64,000 nt of DNA from Nostoc sp. CCCryo 231-06 (GTDB lineage Bacteria > Cyanobacteriota > Cyanobacteriia > Cyanobacteriales > Nostocaceae): the NCBI GenBank assembly GCA_023522315.1, contig JAHCSU010000096.1:1-64000 (forward strand), given 5' to 3'. The translations under genes and the position numbers were made by a program. Shown here piece by piece: positions 40,135 through 50,378 of this stretch. Below the pieces are notes generated by a model. It made no database searches and had not been told where the DNA came from. It saw nothing but the letters and a program-made list of their open reading frames with translations. Position 1 is the stretch's first letter. Each line of letters begins with the position of its first letter.

Positions 40135-41619
40135 TTGTGTGGAGTATTGAAACAGATGGTTTCATTTATAACTCGGACACCGGGCATTCCGGGGGATTCT
40201 GCTTCTGAAATTGACGGATTGGAGAAAGGGATTGAGAGCAGTTTTGAACTAAATTTAATCCCATTACCAGCAAATGCCTTATTTGGCACAGATGGGATTC
40301 GGGGACGAGTGGGAGAATTATTGAGTGCGCCCCTAGCATTGCAAGTTGGTTTTTGGACGGGGATTGTTTTACGTAACCATGCTACTCAAATAGGGCCAGT
40401 CATTCTCGGACAGGATTCTAGAAACTCCAGCGATATGCTGGCAATGGCTTTGAGTGCAGGGTTAACAGCAGCAGGGCTAGAGGTTTGGTATTTGGGATTA
40501 TGCCCCACTCCTTGCATTGCTTATCTCACCAGCATCAGTGATGCCATTGGCGGAGTGATGATTTCTGCCAGCCACAATCCCCCAGAAGACAATGGGATTA
40601 AAATTTTTAGTGGCGATGGTGGGAAGTTACCCCAAATATTGCAGGCAGAAATTGAAGCCGGACTGCGTGGCAAAATATCACCTATTGCTATCAGTAATTG
40701 CGGGCGGCATTACTCACGTTTCGAGTTAGTGGGGCATTATAGCTCGGCGTTGAAAAAAACCTTGAACAGTGCCACAAAGCTTCAGGGGATGAAGATTGTT
40801 TTAGACTTGGCGTGGGGAGCAGCAGTCGGGTTAGCACCAGCAGTATTTACAGAAATGGGGGCAGAGGTAATCTGCTTGCATAACGAAGCAGATGGCGATC
40901 GCATTAATGTTAACTGCGGTTCCACACACCTTGATATTCTTGCAGGCACAGTACAAGAACACAATGCCGACATTGGCTTTGCCTTTGATGGCGATGCCGA
41001 TCGCGTCTTAGCAGTAGACAATACTGGCAGGCAAGTTAACGGCGATTACATTCTCTACCTGTGGGGACGACACTTACAACAAAACCAACAACTGCCAGAC
41101 AACCTGATTGTATCTACAGTCATGGCTAACTTAGGCTTTGAGAAAGCTTGGCAAGAAATTGGCGGTAACTTAATTCGTACCGCAGTCGGCGACCAATATG
41201 TACAAGCCGAAATGTTGCGGACTGGGGGAATGTTGGGCGGCGAACAATCAGGTCATATTCTTTGCCGTCATTATGCCGTTACTGGAGATGGCTTGTTAAC
41301 AGCCTTACATATAGCAGCTTTGGTGAAAGAGGCGGGTGTTCCCTTTAGCGAATTAGTAGATCAAAGCTTCCAGACCTATCCGCAATTGTTGCGAAACGTG
41401 CGAGTTGTTGATCGCGATCGCCGTTTAGGATGGCAAGATTGCCAACCTGTGCAAGAAGCGATCGCTCTTGCTGAAGCTGCAATGGGTGATTCCGGCAGAA
41501 TTTTGGTTCGCGCCTCTGGTACAGAACCAGTAATCAGGGTTATGGTAGAAGCTGCCAATGCTGAACTTACCAACTACTGGACAAATGAATTAGTTTCAAA
41601 AGTCCAGCAACACATATAG
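40135..41619 (+). CDS. glmM: Phosphoglucosamine mutase
   Basis: [58 protein letters not shown]. Confidence 0.92.
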   Translation: MCGVLKQMVSFITRTPGIPGDSASEIDGLEKGIESSFELNLIPLPANALFGTDGIRGRVGELLSAPLALQVGFWTGIVLRNHATQIGPVILGQDSRNSSDMLAMALSAGLTAAGLEVWYLGLCPTPCIAYLTSISDAIGGVMISASHNPPEDNGIKIFSGDGGKLPQILQAEIEAGLRGKISPIAISNCGRHYSRFELVGHYSSALKKTLNSATKLQGMKIVLDLAWGAAVGLAPAVFTEMGAEVICLHNEADGDRINVNCGSTHLDILAGTVQEHNADIGFAFDGDADRVLAVDNTGRQVNGDYILYLWGRHLQQNQQLPDNLIVSTVMANLGFEKAWQEIGGNLIRTAVGDQYVQAEMLRTGGMLGGEQSGHILCRHYAVTGDGLLTALHIAALVKEAGVPFSELVDQSFQTYPQLLRNVRVVDRDRRLGWQDCQPVQEAIALAEAAMGDSGRILVRASGTEPVIRVMVEAANAELTNYWTNELVSKVQQHI

Positions 41620-41747
41620 CGTTTCCTAATGCAATACACTCTGACCTCTCTCCTTTTAAGAGAGAGACTTTGAATCTTACCCCCCTTCCCTTGCTCTTAA
41701 GGGGCTGGGGGTTAGGTCTGTATTCCATGCAATTGAGAACCGCTATA
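41615..41747. mobile_element. MITE-like element, TIR TATAGCGTTTCC / GAGAACCGCTATA (copy D)
   Basis: Imperfect TIRs; internal Nostoc-type CTCTCCTTTTAAGAGAGAG block. Confidence 0.65.
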
Positions 41748-41922
41748 TCTCACCTTTCAAAAGTGTAACTTTTTCGTCGTCACAGCTTCTGCAAATTAAC
41801 CAGCCTTGGTCTTCTACGGAAAATTGAGTATTTACATTTGCACTTTTAGGTACTATTGTAAACTTCCTTTCTAACAAAGAAGTCTGTGTATGTTCATTGA
41901 TTATCTTCTATAAGGTAATAAA

Positions 41923-42663
41923 ATGCTTGTTTTTGTTATCCCACTGAAAAGTCCACAAGTTTCCAACTCCTGGGAGCGTGTTACCCAATCATTTGAAAGA
42001 TGCATCAAATCAATTTGCAATCAAACCTCTCCTGATTTTCACGCTATTGTCGTTTGCCATGAACAGCCAAAAATAGAATTTAATCATCCCCAAGTTACGT
42101 ACATTACAGTTGATTTTCCTCCCCCCAACGAGACAAATCCTATAGCTAGAGGAGATACAGATAAAGGGCGAAAAATATTGAAGGGATTAATGTATGCTTA
42201 TCAATTTTCTCCAACTCACACTATGGCAGTTGATGCAGATGATTGCATCAGTAAAAACTTAGCTGCATTTATTAAGCAACATTCTAACTCTAATGGATGG
42301 TTTATCAATAAAGGTTATAAATATAAAGAAGGGAGTAAATATATATATATTAAAAGAAAAAATTTCTATTCAATGTGCGGTACATCTAATATTATCCGGT
42401 ATGACTTAAATTTCTTACCAGAAAACGCCGAATATAATCGAGGTTATGGATACTACAAATATTACATAGACCACGGAAAAGTTAGAGGCGTATTAGAAAA
42501 CAAAGCTAAACCTATTGAACCATTACCATTTCCGGGAGCAGTTTACATTGTAGAAACAGGAGAAAATCTTTTTTACGGTTCAATGAAGTTAAACTTCAAT
42601 ATTTTTGATCGAAAATCCCTAACTCAATCAGTTAAGGATGAATTCGGCTTGTACACGCTATAG
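41923..42663 (+). CDS. Glycosyltransferase (family 2-like)
   Basis: MLVFVIPLKSPQVSNSWERV...FERCIKSICNQTSPDFHAIVVCHE...TMAVDADDCIS. Confidence 0.7.
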   Translation: MLVFVIPLKSPQVSNSWERVTQSFERCIKSICNQTSPDFHAIVVCHEQPKIEFNHPQVTYITVDFPPPNETNPIARGDTDKGRKILKGLMYAYQFSPTHTMAVDADDCISKNLAAFIKQHSNSNGWFINKGYKYKEGSKYIYIKRKNFYSMCGTSNIIRYDLNFLPENAEYNRGYGYYKYYIDHGKVRGVLENKAKPIEPLPFPGAVYIVETGENLFYGSMKLNFNIFDRKSLTQSVKDEFGLYTL

Positions 42664-42729
42664 CCATTGCAATCCATTTGTATGTAAGCTATAGATTGTT
42701 TTTTAAGGCTGATAGGCTACAGCGCCACT

Positions 42730-44376
42730 ATGCCGAAATCCAAGTCAAAAAATAAAAAATCAAAAAAACAGGCTGAAAAAGAAACTCCTACTTTTAGCCT
42801 CAGAGAACAGTTAGCCCAAAAGCGCAAAGCAGCCCAAGCACGTAAAGAACTCATTAGCTTACTCACCACCGCCACCTTTGGCAGTGTCTTAGTTGGCATT
42901 ATACTTTTTTTCGTAGGTGGAATTAAAGTAGCAGTCCCTGGCGTCTTAGGGATATTCGTCATATCCCTTTCCTACAAATACCCGCGCCAAGCGTTATATG
43001 CCTTCATCATTTACGTACCTATTGGGGGTACTATCACCTACTACTTGGGCAATAGTCCCCTACTCCAATTAGCTAAAGATGCCTTTTATGTTCCAGCCCT
43101 AATTGGACTTTGGCAGACTTGCCGTAAACAGGGGCTACCCCTAATTATTCCCCAAGGCATTAAAATTCCACTTTATATTGTTTTAGGTTGTAGTCTGCTA
43201 ACACTATTATTTATTAATGGTGGACAGCAGTTTAACCCGCCTAGCGTCGGATTATTAGAAAAAGCACCTCAAGAAATACCATTAGGTATGGGCATTCTAG
43301 GACTGAAAGTATTTTTAGGCTATGTCCCCTTGATTGGTTGTGCTTACTATCTAATTCGTGATAAAAGGGATTTTCTATTTTTATCGCGCCTCCAGATTGT
43401 CTTAATACTAATTTGCTGTGTGCTGGGATTTATTCAATACCTGTTACTACTAACGGGTGTATGTCAAGGCACTAGAGGTCTTGAAGGAAATGCCCTATTT
43501 GTCACATCATTAGAAGCCCGGTGTTATTTTGGGGGAGCGCTCTTATATAGTCCAGAAGAAGGAGTTATTCGCCTACCAGGGACATTTGTAGCTCCTTGGC
43601 AGTGGGCATGGTTCTTAATTTCCAGCACCTTTTTTACCTTTGCTACCGGCTTTACCGACCCCTCCCTAATATGGCGGCTGGTCGGTTTAGGTTCTTTAGT
43701 GACAGTCTTTATCAATGCTGTAATTTCTGGACAGAGAATTGCCTTAGCTTTAGTACCAATCTGCTTCGGAATTTTACTATTGCTCACTGGTCAAATTGGC
43801 AACCTGAAACGATTTATCCCCATAAGTATAGGACTTGCCCTAGTTCTGGGAATAGCAATGGTGACTAACCCTGCTGTCGTCCAAGAGAGAACCGAGAGTT
43901 TTACAGGTCGATGGGAGGCTTCACCACCTCAAGATTTTATCGTTCAGCAATTTGAAGAGAATTGGAAAAACGTAGACGGGCCATTAGGAAGTGGCTTAGG
44001 TCGAGCAACTAACTCTGCCCGCGTAATGGGTCAAACTAAGCTAGTGGAAACCTACTATCCCAAAGTACTTTTTGAAGTTGGAATTCTTGGAGTGCTAGCT
44101 TTTCTGGGTTTGGTAACAAGTTTAACAATTATTGGCTTTAAAACCTATCGCTCCATAAAGAACCGTAATTTCCGCAGTTACGGAGCAGCTTTGTGGGTGT
44201 TTATATTGTTTATTAGCTACAACACCTATTACTATCCTCTGGATGTTGATCCGGTTGCTGTCTATTATTGGTTTTTTGCGGGAGTTCTTTTTAAATTGCC
44301 AGAACTGGAGAAACAAGAGATAGAAGATGCTAACCCTGAGCAAAAAAATAAGAAAAAACGTCTAAAAACAATTTAA
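42730..44376 (+). CDS. hpsL: O-antigen ligase-like polymerase, HpsL-like hormogonium polysaccharide protein
   Basis: Multi-TM with Wzy/WaaL-type layout; basic N-terminus; upstream of glycosyltransferase run; symbol recalled, not searched. Confidence 0.6.
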   Translation: MPKSKSKNKKSKKQAEKETPTFSLREQLAQKRKAAQARKELISLLTTATFGSVLVGIILFFVGGIKVAVPGVLGIFVISLSYKYPRQALYAFIIYVPIGGTITYYLGNSPLLQLAKDAFYVPALIGLWQTCRKQGLPLIIPQGIKIPLYIVLGCSLLTLLFINGGQQFNPPSVGLLEKAPQEIPLGMGILGLKVFLGYVPLIGCAYYLIRDKRDFLFLSRLQIVLILICCVLGFIQYLLLLTGVCQGTRGLEGNALFVTSLEARCYFGGALLYSPEEGVIRLPGTFVAPWQWAWFLISSTFFTFATGFTDPSLIWRLVGLGSLVTVFINAVISGQRIALALVPICFGILLLLTGQIGNLKRFIPISIGLALVLGIAMVTNPAVVQERTESFTGRWEASPPQDFIVQQFEENWKNVDGPLGSGLGRATNSARVMGQTKLVETYYPKVLFEVGILGVLAFLGLVTSLTIIGFKTYRSIKNRNFRSYGAALWVFILFISYNTYYYPLDVDPVAVYYWFFAGVLFKLPELEKQEIEDANPEQKNKKKRLKTI

Positions 44377-44387
44377 ATGAAAGAAAA

Positions 44388-45545
44388 ATGGCAAAAGTTA
44401 TCATAGTAGGTCAAAAGCACCTCAGCATTCCAAATCTACCTCGAAATTCTCGGCATATACTCATCCGCCCCAAGCCTTTCCCCGCAGGCAGATATCCTAT
44501 AGAAAAAATTTGGTATCCTTTAAGTAGCTTTTTTCCCTGGCAACCTGTATGGGGAAGATACCAAGCTATTCATTCTTTCAACAAAATTTTATATACAAAC
44601 AAACCTTGGTTTCTCACCTTTGAGGATCATCGTTTTTTATATAGAAATCCTCAAAATAAAGGTGAAGCTGCAATTTATGAATTGTTAAATAATCGATTAG
44701 GACTAGAAAATTGCCAAAAACTTGTAGCTATCTCAGATTATGCCAAATTGAGATTAATTAAGCGGATAGAAGGTTGGAATATAAAAGAAAAAATAAGTAA
44801 GAAATTGGATGTAATCCATCCAAGCTTTCCAGTAAGGGTTAACGAATCGAAACTTTATCAACAACAGCAAAACCTCCAGCTTATATTTATAGGAAATCAC
44901 ATTGCCCGCAAAGGCGGAGTTGTTGCTTTAAGACTTGCTAAAAAAGCTGAGAAATTAGGTTTACCTATTACTGTACATATAATTTCCGATCTGGGACATG
45001 GTTCAGGAGTTCCGACAGACTTTCCCGATGGCAGCAAATATGTAGACGATTTAAAATTGTTGGATTTAAATAATGTTGTCTTTCATAAAAATCTTCCTAA
45101 TGACAAAGTTATTGAGTTATTATCGCAAAGTCATTTTCAATTAATGGCAACATTACATGATACTTATGGCTATAGCATCATCGAAGGTTTTTCTGTTGCA
45201 ACTCCGGCAATTGCAACCAATGTATGCGCTTTACCAGAGTTTATTCGTCATGGCGAAAATGGCTATATTTTAGAGTTACCAATTAATGAATTTAGGCACT
45301 GGAGTAATTGGCTGTATGAAGAAAAAACTAAAACTAATGAATATTGGGAAATTTTAAATAGCACTTATGATTATTTGGCAGAGCAAGCATTGCAACAAAT
45401 CATTCAATTTCTTGATAGAAGTGATAAACAAGAACATTACGAATTTTTAAGCGCAGGAGCGTTAGCTCAAGCGCAAATTATGCATAACTCTGAAAAGCAA
45501 AATGAGTTATTTGATGATCTTTATGCAGCAGCAGCGAGAGGATAA
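44388..45545 (+). CDS. Glycosyltransferase family 4-like
   Basis: LQLIFIGNHIARKGGVVALRLAKKAEKLG; DTYGYSIIEGFSVATPAIATNVCALPEFIRHGENG. Confidence 0.85.
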   Translation: MAKVIIVGQKHLSIPNLPRNSRHILIRPKPFPAGRYPIEKIWYPLSSFFPWQPVWGRYQAIHSFNKILYTNKPWFLTFEDHRFLYRNPQNKGEAAIYELLNNRLGLENCQKLVAISDYAKLRLIKRIEGWNIKEKISKKLDVIHPSFPVRVNESKLYQQQQNLQLIFIGNHIARKGGVVALRLAKKAEKLGLPITVHIISDLGHGSGVPTDFPDGSKYVDDLKLLDLNNVVFHKNLPNDKVIELLSQSHFQLMATLHDTYGYSIIEGFSVATPAIATNVCALPEFIRHGENGYILELPINEFRHWSNWLYEEKTKTNEYWEILNSTYDYLAEQALQQIIQFLDRSDKQEHYEFLSAGALAQAQIMHNSEKQNELFDDLYAAAARG

Positions 45546-45557
45546 AGAATTTTTAGC

Positions 45558-45663
45558 TATAGCGGTTCTCGGTTCAGTGAGGTACAAGAACCCCACCCCC
45601 AACCCCCTCCCCGCTCTTCGATAGGGGGCTATGATGTACCTCATCTGATTAGGAAACGCTATA
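45558..45663. mobile_element. MITE-like element, TIR TATAGCGGTTC / GGAAACGCTATA (copy E)
   Basis: TATAGCGGTTCTCGG...TTAGGAAACGCTATA. Confidence 0.65.
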
Positions 45664-45764
45664 TTGACTGAATTTAAATTAAGGCAATAGTAGCTTATTG
45701 AAGTAAATGAAAACTAATTTTTATAAGGTTATTATCAAAGTAGAAAAATTTCTTAATAAAAATC

Positions 45765-46745
45765 ATGAATAATTGGCCATTAATTACTGTGGTTATCCCG
45801 ACCTATGGTCGAGAGGAAGCCCTACGGGATAGCATTGTAGATGTCCTGAAACAAGACTATCCAAATTTTGAAGTTTTAGTGGTAGACCAAACCCCAAAAC
45901 ACCAGCCAGAAATTCAAGCCTATCTAGAAGAGATGGCGGGGGTAGGTAAAATTAACTGGTTGCGCTTAGATTGGGCAAGTTTGCCAGGGGCGCGAAATTA
46001 TGCTGTGCGGCGGTCTTCTGGTGAAATAATATTATTTATTGATGATGATGTTCAGCTAACCCCAGAATTGTTAGCAGCCCATGCGAAAAATTATTTGCAA
46101 AATCCAGAAGTGGGGGCTGTCGCCGGACGGGTATTTGACAGAATGAAATTGGGTGATTCTGGAGGAGATTTACAGATTGAATATCTGCCTCCCCAAGCTA
46201 TGGATCCAGGAATTGCTTGGTATCATATTGATTTAGTACATACTATCAAACCTCAGCAAGTACTGACAGCGAGGGGTTGCAATATGTCATTTCGCCGTGA
46301 AATTTTTACTAAGTATGGGCTAAGGTTTGATGAGAGGTTTCGCGGTAGTGCTGTGCGCGAAGAGTCAGATTTTTGTTTGCGGGTGCGACAGACGGGGTAT
46401 AAAATTTGGTACGACCCAGAGGCCCATTTAGTGCATTTAGGTGAAGAAACAGGGGGTTGTCATGATATTAGTATGCGATCGCTCAAATATCAACTCACCT
46501 TTTATCACAACCATTTCCTACTAGGGCTGAAAAACCTTACTGCTACTCAAGCTTTACGCTTATACGCCCGTTTATTTGACTGTCACGTTCTCGGACACCC
46601 ACCTTGTAACAAAAGCGGTTCCCCTATCAAAATTGCCACTCGCGCTATTTTCTACACTTTGGGTTTTTTCAAAGCCTTGGGTACTGTCATTGAATCACTA
46701 TGGAACGACGGTCAAATTTACAGCCGATTGGATGAACTGGTTTAG
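45765..46745 (+). CDS. hpsN: Glycosyltransferase family 2, HpsN-like
   Basis: PLITVVIPTYGREEALRDSIVDVLKQDYPNFEVLVVDQT; ILFIDDDVQL; position next to hpsL/O/P-like genes. Confidence 0.5.
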   Translation: MNNWPLITVVIPTYGREEALRDSIVDVLKQDYPNFEVLVVDQTPKHQPEIQAYLEEMAGVGKINWLRLDWASLPGARNYAVRRSSGEIILFIDDDVQLTPELLAAHAKNYLQNPEVGAVAGRVFDRMKLGDSGGDLQIEYLPPQAMDPGIAWYHIDLVHTIKPQQVLTARGCNMSFRREIFTKYGLRFDERFRGSAVREESDFCLRVRQTGYKIWYDPEAHLVHLGEETGGCHDISMRSLKYQLTFYHNHFLLGLKNLTATQALRLYARLFDCHVLGHPPCNKSGSPIKIATRAIFYTLGFFKALGTVIESLWNDGQIYSRLDELV

Positions 46746-46750
46746 TGAGA

Positions 46751-46820
46751 AGTTAGGAGTTAGGAGTTAGGAGTTTGGAGTTAGGAGTTTGGAGTTAGGA
46801 GTTTGGAGTTAGGAGTTAGT
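46751..46820. repeat. Heptamer tandem repeat (TTAGGAG/TTTGGAG)n, STRR
   Basis: About ten consecutive 7-bp units. Confidence 0.95.
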
Positions 46821-46870
46821 GAATAATAAAGAATAGCTGACAAAGAATAAATATAAATTACTAAATATCA

Positions 46871-48046
46871 ATGAAAATCTTAGTTGCTAGTCACACTTAT
46901 ATCGTAGACCTCAACTGTGAAAAACTACGTGCTTTATCTCAACTAGAACCGGGAATTGAAGTAACAGTTGTAGTCCCAAAGCGCTGGAAACCAGGGGGTG
47001 TACAAAATAGAATTATTGAAACTGAATACCGTGATGAAGGCACATTTAAAATAGTTCCCGTTTCTAATTTCAGTCAAAATCATCAGGGACTCCTTACCTT
47101 TGGGACTGATTTGATATCTTTGTTAAAAGAATTTCGTCCTCAAATTATCCAAGTTGAACAAGGGTCTAGGGGGCTAGCTTATACTCAGATGATTGTCTTA
47201 AATCAGCTATTAGGACTCAAGGCAAAAAATGTATTTTTTACCTGGTGGAATTTACCATATCATCTGAAATTACCAGTTGCTTTATTAGAAACATATAACC
47301 TCAATCACAGCCACGGCATTATTTCTGGTAATCAAGATGGAGCAGAAGTTTTGCGTCACCGGGGATATAAAGGGACAATTAAAGTCATGCCGCAACTGGG
47401 TGTAGATGAAAGTTTATTTACTCCCAAAGCCCAACCAGAATTAGCAGCTAAGTTTAGTATTAATAAAGAGGATTTTGTAGTAGGTTTTGTTGGGCGATTT
47501 GTGCAAGAGAAGGGGTTGCTAACGCTTTTGCAAGCCTTAATCATTTTGAAAAATAAACCTTGGAAATTACTACTGCTGGGACGCGGAGAGTTACAAACTG
47601 AATTAATCAAAATCGCGGCAGAAAACAATATTAAAGAACGGTTAATTTTGATAGAAAGTGTTCCCCATGACGAGGTTGCAAACTATATTAATTTAATGAG
47701 TACTTTGGTACTACCTTCAGAAAGAACTGACAAGTTTAAAACCTTAACATCTGCTGGCTGGAAAGAACAATTTGGTCATGTGTTAATTGAAGCAATGGCT
47801 TGCCAAGTACCTGTGATTGGTTCCGACTCTGGTGAAATTCCCTATGTAATTGGCGATACTGGTTTGGTATTTCCTGAACGTGATGCTCAAGCTCTTGCTA
47901 ATTGCTTAGTTCAATTAATGGATAAACCAGATTTTGCTCATACTCTCGGGAAAATGGGTTATCAAAAAGCAATGATTAAATATACAAATAAAGCTTTGGC
48001 TAAACAGCAATTAGAGTTTTATCAAGATTTAGTCATTAGTCATTAG
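46871..48046 (+). CDS. hpsO: Glycosyltransferase family 4, HpsO-like
   Basis: MKILVASHTYIVDLNCEKLRALSQLEPGIEVTVVVPKRW...GRFVQEKGLLTLLQAL...EAMACQVPVIGSDSGEIPYVIG. Confidence 0.6.
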   Translation: MKILVASHTYIVDLNCEKLRALSQLEPGIEVTVVVPKRWKPGGVQNRIIETEYRDEGTFKIVPVSNFSQNHQGLLTFGTDLISLLKEFRPQIIQVEQGSRGLAYTQMIVLNQLLGLKAKNVFFTWWNLPYHLKLPVALLETYNLNHSHGIISGNQDGAEVLRHRGYKGTIKVMPQLGVDESLFTPKAQPELAAKFSINKEDFVVGFVGRFVQEKGLLTLLQALIILKNKPWKLLLLGRGELQTELIKIAAENNIKERLILIESVPHDEVANYINLMSTLVLPSERTDKFKTLTSAGWKEQFGHVLIEAMACQVPVIGSDSGEIPYVIGDTGLVFPERDAQALANCLVQLMDKPDFAHTLGKMGYQKAMIKYTNKALAKQQLEFYQDLVISH

Positions 48047-48288
48047 TCATCAATAAATCAATACGGTTAAGTTAAGGTTAGCAATCTTTGTAAAAGTCAT
48101 TTTTTTTAACGTGGACGCGGAGCGGCTTGCCGCAGGCTACCACAGAGGCGCAGTATTTCGACTTACTTCGACTACGCTCAGTACAAGTCGCTCAATAACC
48201 GAACACAGAGAGAAGAAAGAGAAGGAAAAATTTTATTAACCCAAGCTTATTGATTAATAAATAACAAATAAAAAAGTACAAAGAACAA

Positions 48289-49479
48289 ATGACAAATGAC
48301 AAGAAAATAAAAGTATTACAAATTGTTCCCTCAATTTCTCTGATTTACGGCGGCCCCAGTCAAATGGTACTAGGATTAGCTCCAGCGTTGGTAAAAGAGG
48401 GAGCGGAAGTTACAATTCTGACAACTGATAGTAATGGTGATAATGGTCAAATACCTCTAGATGTTCCTTTAAATCGCCCAATTAAACAAGATGGCTATGA
48501 AATAATTTACTTTCGTTGCGCCCCATTTCGTCGCTACAAATTTTCCCTAGATTTATTAAACTGGCTAAAACGTCATGCTCATGAGTTTGACATAGCACAT
48601 ATTCATGCTCTATTCTCTCCCATAAGTAGTGCTGCTGCTATTGTGTGTCGTCAGCAAAAGCTACCTTATATTTTCCGTCCTTTAGGTACTCTCGATCCGG
48701 CTGATTTACGGAAGAAAAAACAATTAAAACAGCTTTATGTCGCAATTATAGAACGTCAAAATTTAGCGGGTGCAGCAGCAATTCATTTTACCAGCGAGCA
48801 AGAAGCTAAAATATCAGAAAGATTTGGAGTATCTACACCAGATTTGGTGATTCCGTTGGGTGTGATTCTCTCTCAATCGCCCGTTAAAAATGTATATAGT
48901 CAGTTAGAAATACCAGAGGATGTGCCTTTAGTATTGTTTATGTCACGAATTGACCCGAAAAAGGGGTTAAATTTGCTGATTCCGGCGCTAGAGAAGCTTT
49001 TAGCGGTTGGTTATAAGTTTCATTTTGTCTTAGCTGGGACAAATCCCCAAGATCCAGATTACGAACAAAAGATAATATCCCAAATTCAAAATTCACCACT
49101 GCGATCGCACACTACAATTACTGGCTTTGTTACTGGTGAATTAAAAGTTAGTTTACTACAAGCTGCTGATTTATTTGTCTTACCTTCCTACTACGAAAAT
49201 TTTGGGATTGCTGTAGCTGAAGCAATGGTTGCAGGTGTACCCGTAGTTATTTCTGACCAAGTGCATATTTGTCAACAGATACGTGATAGTCAGTCGGGTT
49301 GGGTGGGTGCAACAGATGTTCAAGAACTGGTAGAGTTACTACAAGAAGCTTTGCAAAATCCCGCAGAACGCCAACGACGCGGATTAAACGCCCAAAAATA
49401 TGCATTGGAAAATTTTAGCTGGGATGCGATCGCAAAGCAAACAATCCAAGCCTACCAGAAAATTCTGGCAAACAAATGA
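48289..49479 (+). CDS. hpsP: Glycosyltransferase family 4, HpsP-like
   Basis: VLQIVPSISLIYGGPSQMVLGLAPALVKEGAEVTILTT...RIDPKKGLNLLIPALEKL...PSYYENFGIAVAEAMVAGVPVVIS. Confidence 0.6.
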   Translation: MTNDKKIKVLQIVPSISLIYGGPSQMVLGLAPALVKEGAEVTILTTDSNGDNGQIPLDVPLNRPIKQDGYEIIYFRCAPFRRYKFSLDLLNWLKRHAHEFDIAHIHALFSPISSAAAIVCRQQKLPYIFRPLGTLDPADLRKKKQLKQLYVAIIERQNLAGAAAIHFTSEQEAKISERFGVSTPDLVIPLGVILSQSPVKNVYSQLEIPEDVPLVLFMSRIDPKKGLNLLIPALEKLLAVGYKFHFVLAGTNPQDPDYEQKIISQIQNSPLRSHTTITGFVTGELKVSLLQAADLFVLPSYYENFGIAVAEAMVAGVPVVISDQVHICQQIRDSQSGWVGATDVQELVELLQEALQNPAERQRRGLNAQKYALENFSWDAIAKQTIQAYQKILANK

Positions 49480-49688
49480 ATTTAACCCAATGCAGACAAC
49501 AGCAGTTTTTGCCAAATAGGTGCTAGAACCGCTTTGACAACGATATCCGCAATCACAAAACCAATCCCAACTAACATATAAGTTTTCGGATTATTGCCAG
49601 ATGTGGAGAGTTTATTTATATTCAGTAATAACAACAATTGCTATTTACTGTTATAAAATGAAAAAAAGCATAAATAGCATAGTTGCTT

Positions 49689-49937
49689 ATGAATGTCTCC
49701 TTAACATCAGAACTTGAGCGGTACGTGCAGGAAAAAGTGAAGAGTGGAATGTACTATTCAGCAAGTGAAGTTATCCGCGAAGCACTACGTTTGCTCCAAG
49801 AACGAGATCATCTTCAAAAAATGCGCTTGCAGGAACTTCAAAGGGAAATTCAAGCGGGACTTGATAGCGGCGAAGCAACCCCATTAGATATACAGGAAAT
49901 TAAAGCCAAAGCAAGACAGCGCCGTTATCAGAAGTAG
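49689..49937 (+). CDS. ParD-like type II antitoxin
   Basis: VSLTSELERYVQEKVKSGMYYSASEVIREALRLLQERD. Confidence 0.9.
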   Translation: MNVSLTSELERYVQEKVKSGMYYSASEVIREALRLLQERDHLQKMRLQELQREIQAGLDSGEATPLDIQEIKAKARQRRYQK

Positions 49938-49945
49938 AGTTCAGG

Positions 49946-50239
49946 ATGACAAATATTTTTAAACGTCCAGACGCAGAATTAGACTTACTAGAAATTTGGG
50001 AGTTTATTGCTGAAGATAACCTAGATCAAGCCGATGAACTTTTAGATTTTTTGGATGACAAGCTGCAAACTCTGGCTCGTAACCCCGGTATTGGTAAGCG
50101 GCGAGAAGATTTAGCTCCTGGTTTACGCAGTTTCGTTGTGAGGAATTTTATAGTTTTTTACCAGGAGATTGAGAGTGGAATTGATGTAATTCGAGTTTTG
50201 CATGGTTCGAGAGATATTGAGTCCATTTTTAGAGAATAA
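49946..50239 (+). CDS. ParE-like type II toxin
   Basis: FKRPDAELDLLEIWEFIAEDN...LRSFVVRNFIVFYQEIESGIDVIRVLHGSRDIE. Confidence 0.9.
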   Translation: MTNIFKRPDAELDLLEIWEFIAEDNLDQADELLDFLDDKLQTLARNPGIGKRREDLAPGLRSFVVRNFIVFYQEIESGIDVIRVLHGSRDIESIFRE

Positions 50240-50378
50240 GTTATCTCGTATCCGAGAGTCTTAACAACCTAAAATTTTGTTTCAAACTGCTAAAATCCGA
50301 TTGGTAAATGGGGGTTTTATGTCATGATGGCATAGCATACTAAAATATATATGCCTTTCTAACTACAGGGAATCTCAA

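Noticed and set aside
41630-41720. Independent terminator between glmM and 41923
   Set aside because: CTCTCC/GAGAG block is better explained as interior of the TATAGCG MITE copy.
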